From the NCBI GenBank assembly GCA_947037115.1, contig CAMQTN010000021.1, positions 1 through 41,249 of the forward strand: a DNA stretch of 41,249 nt, read 5' to 3'. Under the pieces are notes generated by a model. That model was not told the DNA's origin and searched no databases. It saw only the letters and a program-made list of their open reading frames with translations. Each line of letters opens with the position of its first letter. Position 1 is the first letter of the stretch. Positions 41,202-41,249 of this stretch are shown piece after piece. Source of the stretch: an uncultured Lachnospiraceae bacterium. Its GTDB lineage: Bacteria > Bacillota > Clostridia > Lachnospirales > Lachnospiraceae. The translations under genes and the position numbers were made by a program.

Positions 41202-41249
41202 CTGTCTCTTATACACATCTCCGAGCCCACGAGACTAGCGCTCATCGCG
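41202..41249. other. Illumina Nextera adapter and index (sequencing artefact)
   Basis: 41202-41220 is CTGTCTCTTATACACATCT, the Tn5 mosaic-end read-through; 41221-41235 is CCGAGCCCACGAGAC, the Nextera read-2 adapter; 41236-41243 (TAGCGCTC) has the position and length of an i7 index; ATCGCG follows, one mismatch from the expected ATCTCG. It is not genomic. Confidence 0.97.

Overview
The window looks like a chromosomal contig piece from an anaerobic, spore-forming, probably flagellated member of the Clostridia, most likely Lachnospiraceae. The indications are pyruvate formate-lyase (PFL) fermentation genes, a [4Fe-4S] ferredoxin, CwlD/SleB/SleL-type wall hydrolases, the Bacillus-like order mbl-flhO-flhP, the cdaA-cdaR-glmM operon, and Gram-positive Shine-Dalgarno and sigma-A promoter sequences. 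Most genes lie on the minus strand. I saw no tRNA, rRNA, CRISPR array, insertion sequence or prophage. The last 48 bases (41202-41249) are Illumina Nextera adapter plus index, so the right end is a sequencing artefact and not genome.

Layout from left to right. 1-793: start of the ATP synthase operon (atpZ, atpI, first codons of atpB). 1012-1488: a DUF402 protein. 1711-7032: wall and spore-type hydrolases (GH18, CwlD, coiled-coil SleB-like) interleaved with tsaC/sua5 and rpiB. 7750-8783: mecA and a DUF1858 protein. 9142-15050: the fermentation locus, with a PFL catalytic chain lacking its glycyl-radical domain, a 67-residue CxxC protein, a separate glycyl-radical protein and, beyond a PadR-controlled flavoprotein/membrane fusion, the PFL activase. 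15113-18459: a hybrid sensor kinase and a ferredoxin. 18505-24686: MerR-like protein, dnaB, rplI, gdpP, rpsR, ssb, rpsF. 24828-27909: DUF951, sirtuin, leuA, HPr. 28010-40766: a long co-oriented array, in transcription order mbl, flhO, flhP, flgJ-like, recD2, comFC, yvyF-like, two unknown membrane proteins, cdaA, cdaR, glmM and an acyltransferase.

Two themes tie genes together. PFL is encoded in pieces: the cysteine-bearing catalytic chain and the glycine-radical chain have separate start codons and ribosome binding sites, and between them sits a small protein whose N-terminal half resembles the segment preceding the radical loop but lacks the radical motif. This three-gene unit with the activase is the most interesting system here. 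Second, cyclic di-AMP is made by CdaA (regulated by CdaR, next to GlmM) and degraded by GdpP, and both ends of that cycle are in the window.

Intergenic DNA is rich in structure. At least two, probably three, spaces directly after a stop codon carry an element that begins GAGCCGTGC and keeps its hairpins while the stem sequences change. A 30-bp unit is repeated four times before rplI, a 52-bp terminator-bearing unit is duplicated after the DUF402 gene, and strong hairpins lie in the mbl and gdpP leaders. The padR promoter has a perfect 9+9 palindrome filling its spacer. All functional names come from motif and order recognition by eye; no database search was run.
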